Shown: positions 33,581 through 34,460 of the stretch, piece after piece | Position numbering within the stretch: position 1 is the first letter of the stretch | Layout: the number at the start of each line of letters is the position of its first letter | Source of the DNA: Flavobacteriales bacterium UBA1959 | Lineage (GTDB): Bacteria > Bacteroidota > Bacteroidia > Flavobacteriales_D > Sanyastnellaceae | Length of the DNA: 34,460 nucleotides | Assembly (NCBI GenBank): GCA_002336085.1 | Contig: DDEH01000091.1 | Span: 24,723-59,182, forward strand | Reading direction: 5' to 3' | Notes under the pieces: model-generated | Told to the model about the DNA's origin: nothing | Database searches by the model: none | Seen by the model: only the letters and a program-made list of their open reading frames with translations | Translations under genes and position numbers: made by a program

Positions 33581-33602
33581 CATTTAAAACGCAGAGTAGT
33601 AT

Positions 33603-34460
33603 CTACTCTTCAATACGCGCCTCTTGGCTTTCTGAGGAAGCCTCAATCGATTGCTCAATTTGCGTTTCTTCGTTTTGGCCATGGCTACTATTTGCGCTGT
33701 GGTCGCTCAAAATTGGAGCAATCACAAGGCCGACCAAACAGGTTAATTTGATCAAGATATTCATAGAAGGTCCGCTGGTATCTTTGAAAGGATCACCGAC
33801 GGTGTCACCTGTAACAGCGGCTTTGTGAGCATCCGAACCTTTGTAGGTCATTTCACCATCGATTTCTACACCTGCTTCAAAGGACTTCTTTGCATTGTCC
33901 CAAGCTCCGCCTGCGTTGTTTTGGAAGATTGCCCACAAGACACCGCTAACGGTCACACCGGCCATGTAACCACCGAGGGTTTCAGCCGCGTACTGACCGT
34001 CAATACCGAACGCCAATGGCAACAAACCAATGACCAATGGGAAGATGATGGTCATGGCTCCAGGAAGCATCATTTCGCGCAGCGCTGCCTGTGTAGAGAT
34101 ATCGACACACTTGCTGTACTCAGGTTTGCCCGTTCCTTCTAAGATTCCGGGAATTTCTTTGAACTGTCGTCGCACTTCCTTTACCATTTCCATGGCCGCC
34201 TTGCCCACAGAATTCATGGCCAGAGCAGAGAAAACAACAGGAATCATGGCTCCAATGAAGAGGGCTGCAAGGACGTTAGCTTTAAAAATGTTGATTCCAG
34301 GGATTCCCGTGAATTCAACAAATGCAGCAAACAAAGCCAATGCAGTCAATGCCGCAGATGCAATTGCAAAACCTTTTCCGATGGCTGCTGTCGTATTGCC
34401 GACAGAGTCCAGAATGTCCGTTCGCTCACGGACTTCATCAGGCAACTCACTCATTTCTGC
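33603..34460 (-). CDS. hppA: Membrane-bound proton/sodium-translocating pyrophosphatase, C-terminal part
   Basis: C-terminal 285 residues of an ion-pumping pyrophosphatase that uses PPi hydrolysis to move Na+ or H+ across the inner membrane. The frame continues past the right edge (two codons beyond the ATG at 34454), so this is a 5'-truncated fragment, not a 283-residue protein. Signatures include RERTDILDSVGNTTAAIGKGFAIASAAL, NSVGKAAMEMV, MMLPGAMTIIFPLVIGL, QNNAGGAWDNAKK and HKAAVTGDTVGDPFKDTSGPS, which hold the last metal- and PPi-binding Asp and Lys residues. GNTTAA has Ala where K+-independent enzymes have Lys, so a K+-dependent type is likely. A C-terminal Glu/Ser-rich tail of about 35 residues follows the last helix. 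Confidence 0.95.
   Translation of the reverse strand, partial: AEMSELPDEVRERTDILDSVGNTTAAIGKGFAIASAALTALALFAAFVEFTGIPGINIFKANVLAALFIGAMIPVVFSALAMNSVGKAAMEMVKEVRRQFKEIPGILEGTGKPEYSKCVDISTQAALREMMLPGAMTIIFPLVIGLLPLAFGIDGQYAAETLGGYMAGVTVSGVLWAIFQNNAGGAWDNAKKSFEAGVEIDGEMTYKGSDAHKAAVTGDTVGDPFKDTSGPSMNILIKLTCLVGLVIAPILSDHSANSSHGQNEETQIEQSIEASSESQEARIEE

Noticed and set aside
1..34460. CRISPR arrays, insertion sequences, prophage genes, tRNA or rRNA genes
   Set aside because: No regularly spaced repeats, transposase or integrase frames, or RNA gene signatures were seen on either strand.

Overview
The window looks like a chromosomal segment of a Bacteroidota bacterium, most likely a marine member of the Flavobacteriales. 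The indicators are a type IX secretion (T9SS) C-terminal sorting domain, a TonB-dependent receptor with the carboxypeptidase-D-like N-terminal domain, an extracellular protein with the 'GCTD..ACNY....DGSC' repeat common in marine Bacteroidota, Bacteroidota-type promoters (TTTG, 19 bases, TAnnTTTG), and family variants typical of the phylum (DUF3467, phosphosulfolactate-synthase-like, DUF7033-type deacetylase, GH3-like protein). Genes are dense. I see no tRNA, rRNA, insertion sequence, prophage or CRISPR array.

Layout. 1-1477 (minus): a secreted lamin-tail-domain protein followed by a TonB-dependent receptor that runs off the left edge. 1533-1892 (plus): a small MmcQ/YjbR protein. 1936-8551 (plus): a sugar-handling cluster of Na+:solute symporter, galactokinase-like GHMP kinase, a single protein fusing a sugar-phosphate nucleotidyltransferase to CutC, and a GH20 beta-N-acetylhexosaminidase lipoprotein. 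8559-12281 (minus): a 1240-residue secreted protein with FG-GAP repeats, an ASPIC/UnbV domain, a vanadium-dependent haloperoxidase domain with its vanadate motifs intact, and a dockerin-like tail. 12282-12604: the only long gap, holding two AT-rich inverted repeats, an orphan terminator and a consensus promoter for rpsT. 12605-18345 (plus): rpsT, radC, wecB, a deacetylase-like protein, upp, a small membrane protein, a YjjG-type nucleotidase and a DUF3467 protein. 18366-21724 (minus): a dihydroorotase-like protein with a damaged metal site, and a BatA/VWA membrane protein. 21757-22605 (plus): a TIGR02757 protein. 22619-28359 (minus): TPR protein, phosphosulfolactate-synthase-like protein, rhodanese, DUF368 (undecaprenyl-phosphate translocase family), aroE, murQ and an unknown acidic protein. 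28472-33460 (plus): glmM, a cysteine desulfurase, a GH3-type acyl-amido synthetase and a deoxynucleoside kinase. A long symmetrical terminator separates these from the membrane pyrophosphatase gene on the minus strand, which runs off the right edge.

The recurring theme is amino-sugar and envelope metabolism: GH20, MurQ, WecB, GlmM, the DUF368 lipid-carrier transporter and the kinase/nucleotidyltransferase pair. The most interesting item is the nucleotidyltransferase-CutC fusion inside a sugar uptake/activation cluster. It argues that CutC, annotated as a copper-homeostasis protein, is really a sugar-metabolism enzyme here. The second theme is promoter architecture: several genes have a perfect TAnnTTTG box only 3-6 bases before the start codon, which predicts leaderless mRNAs.
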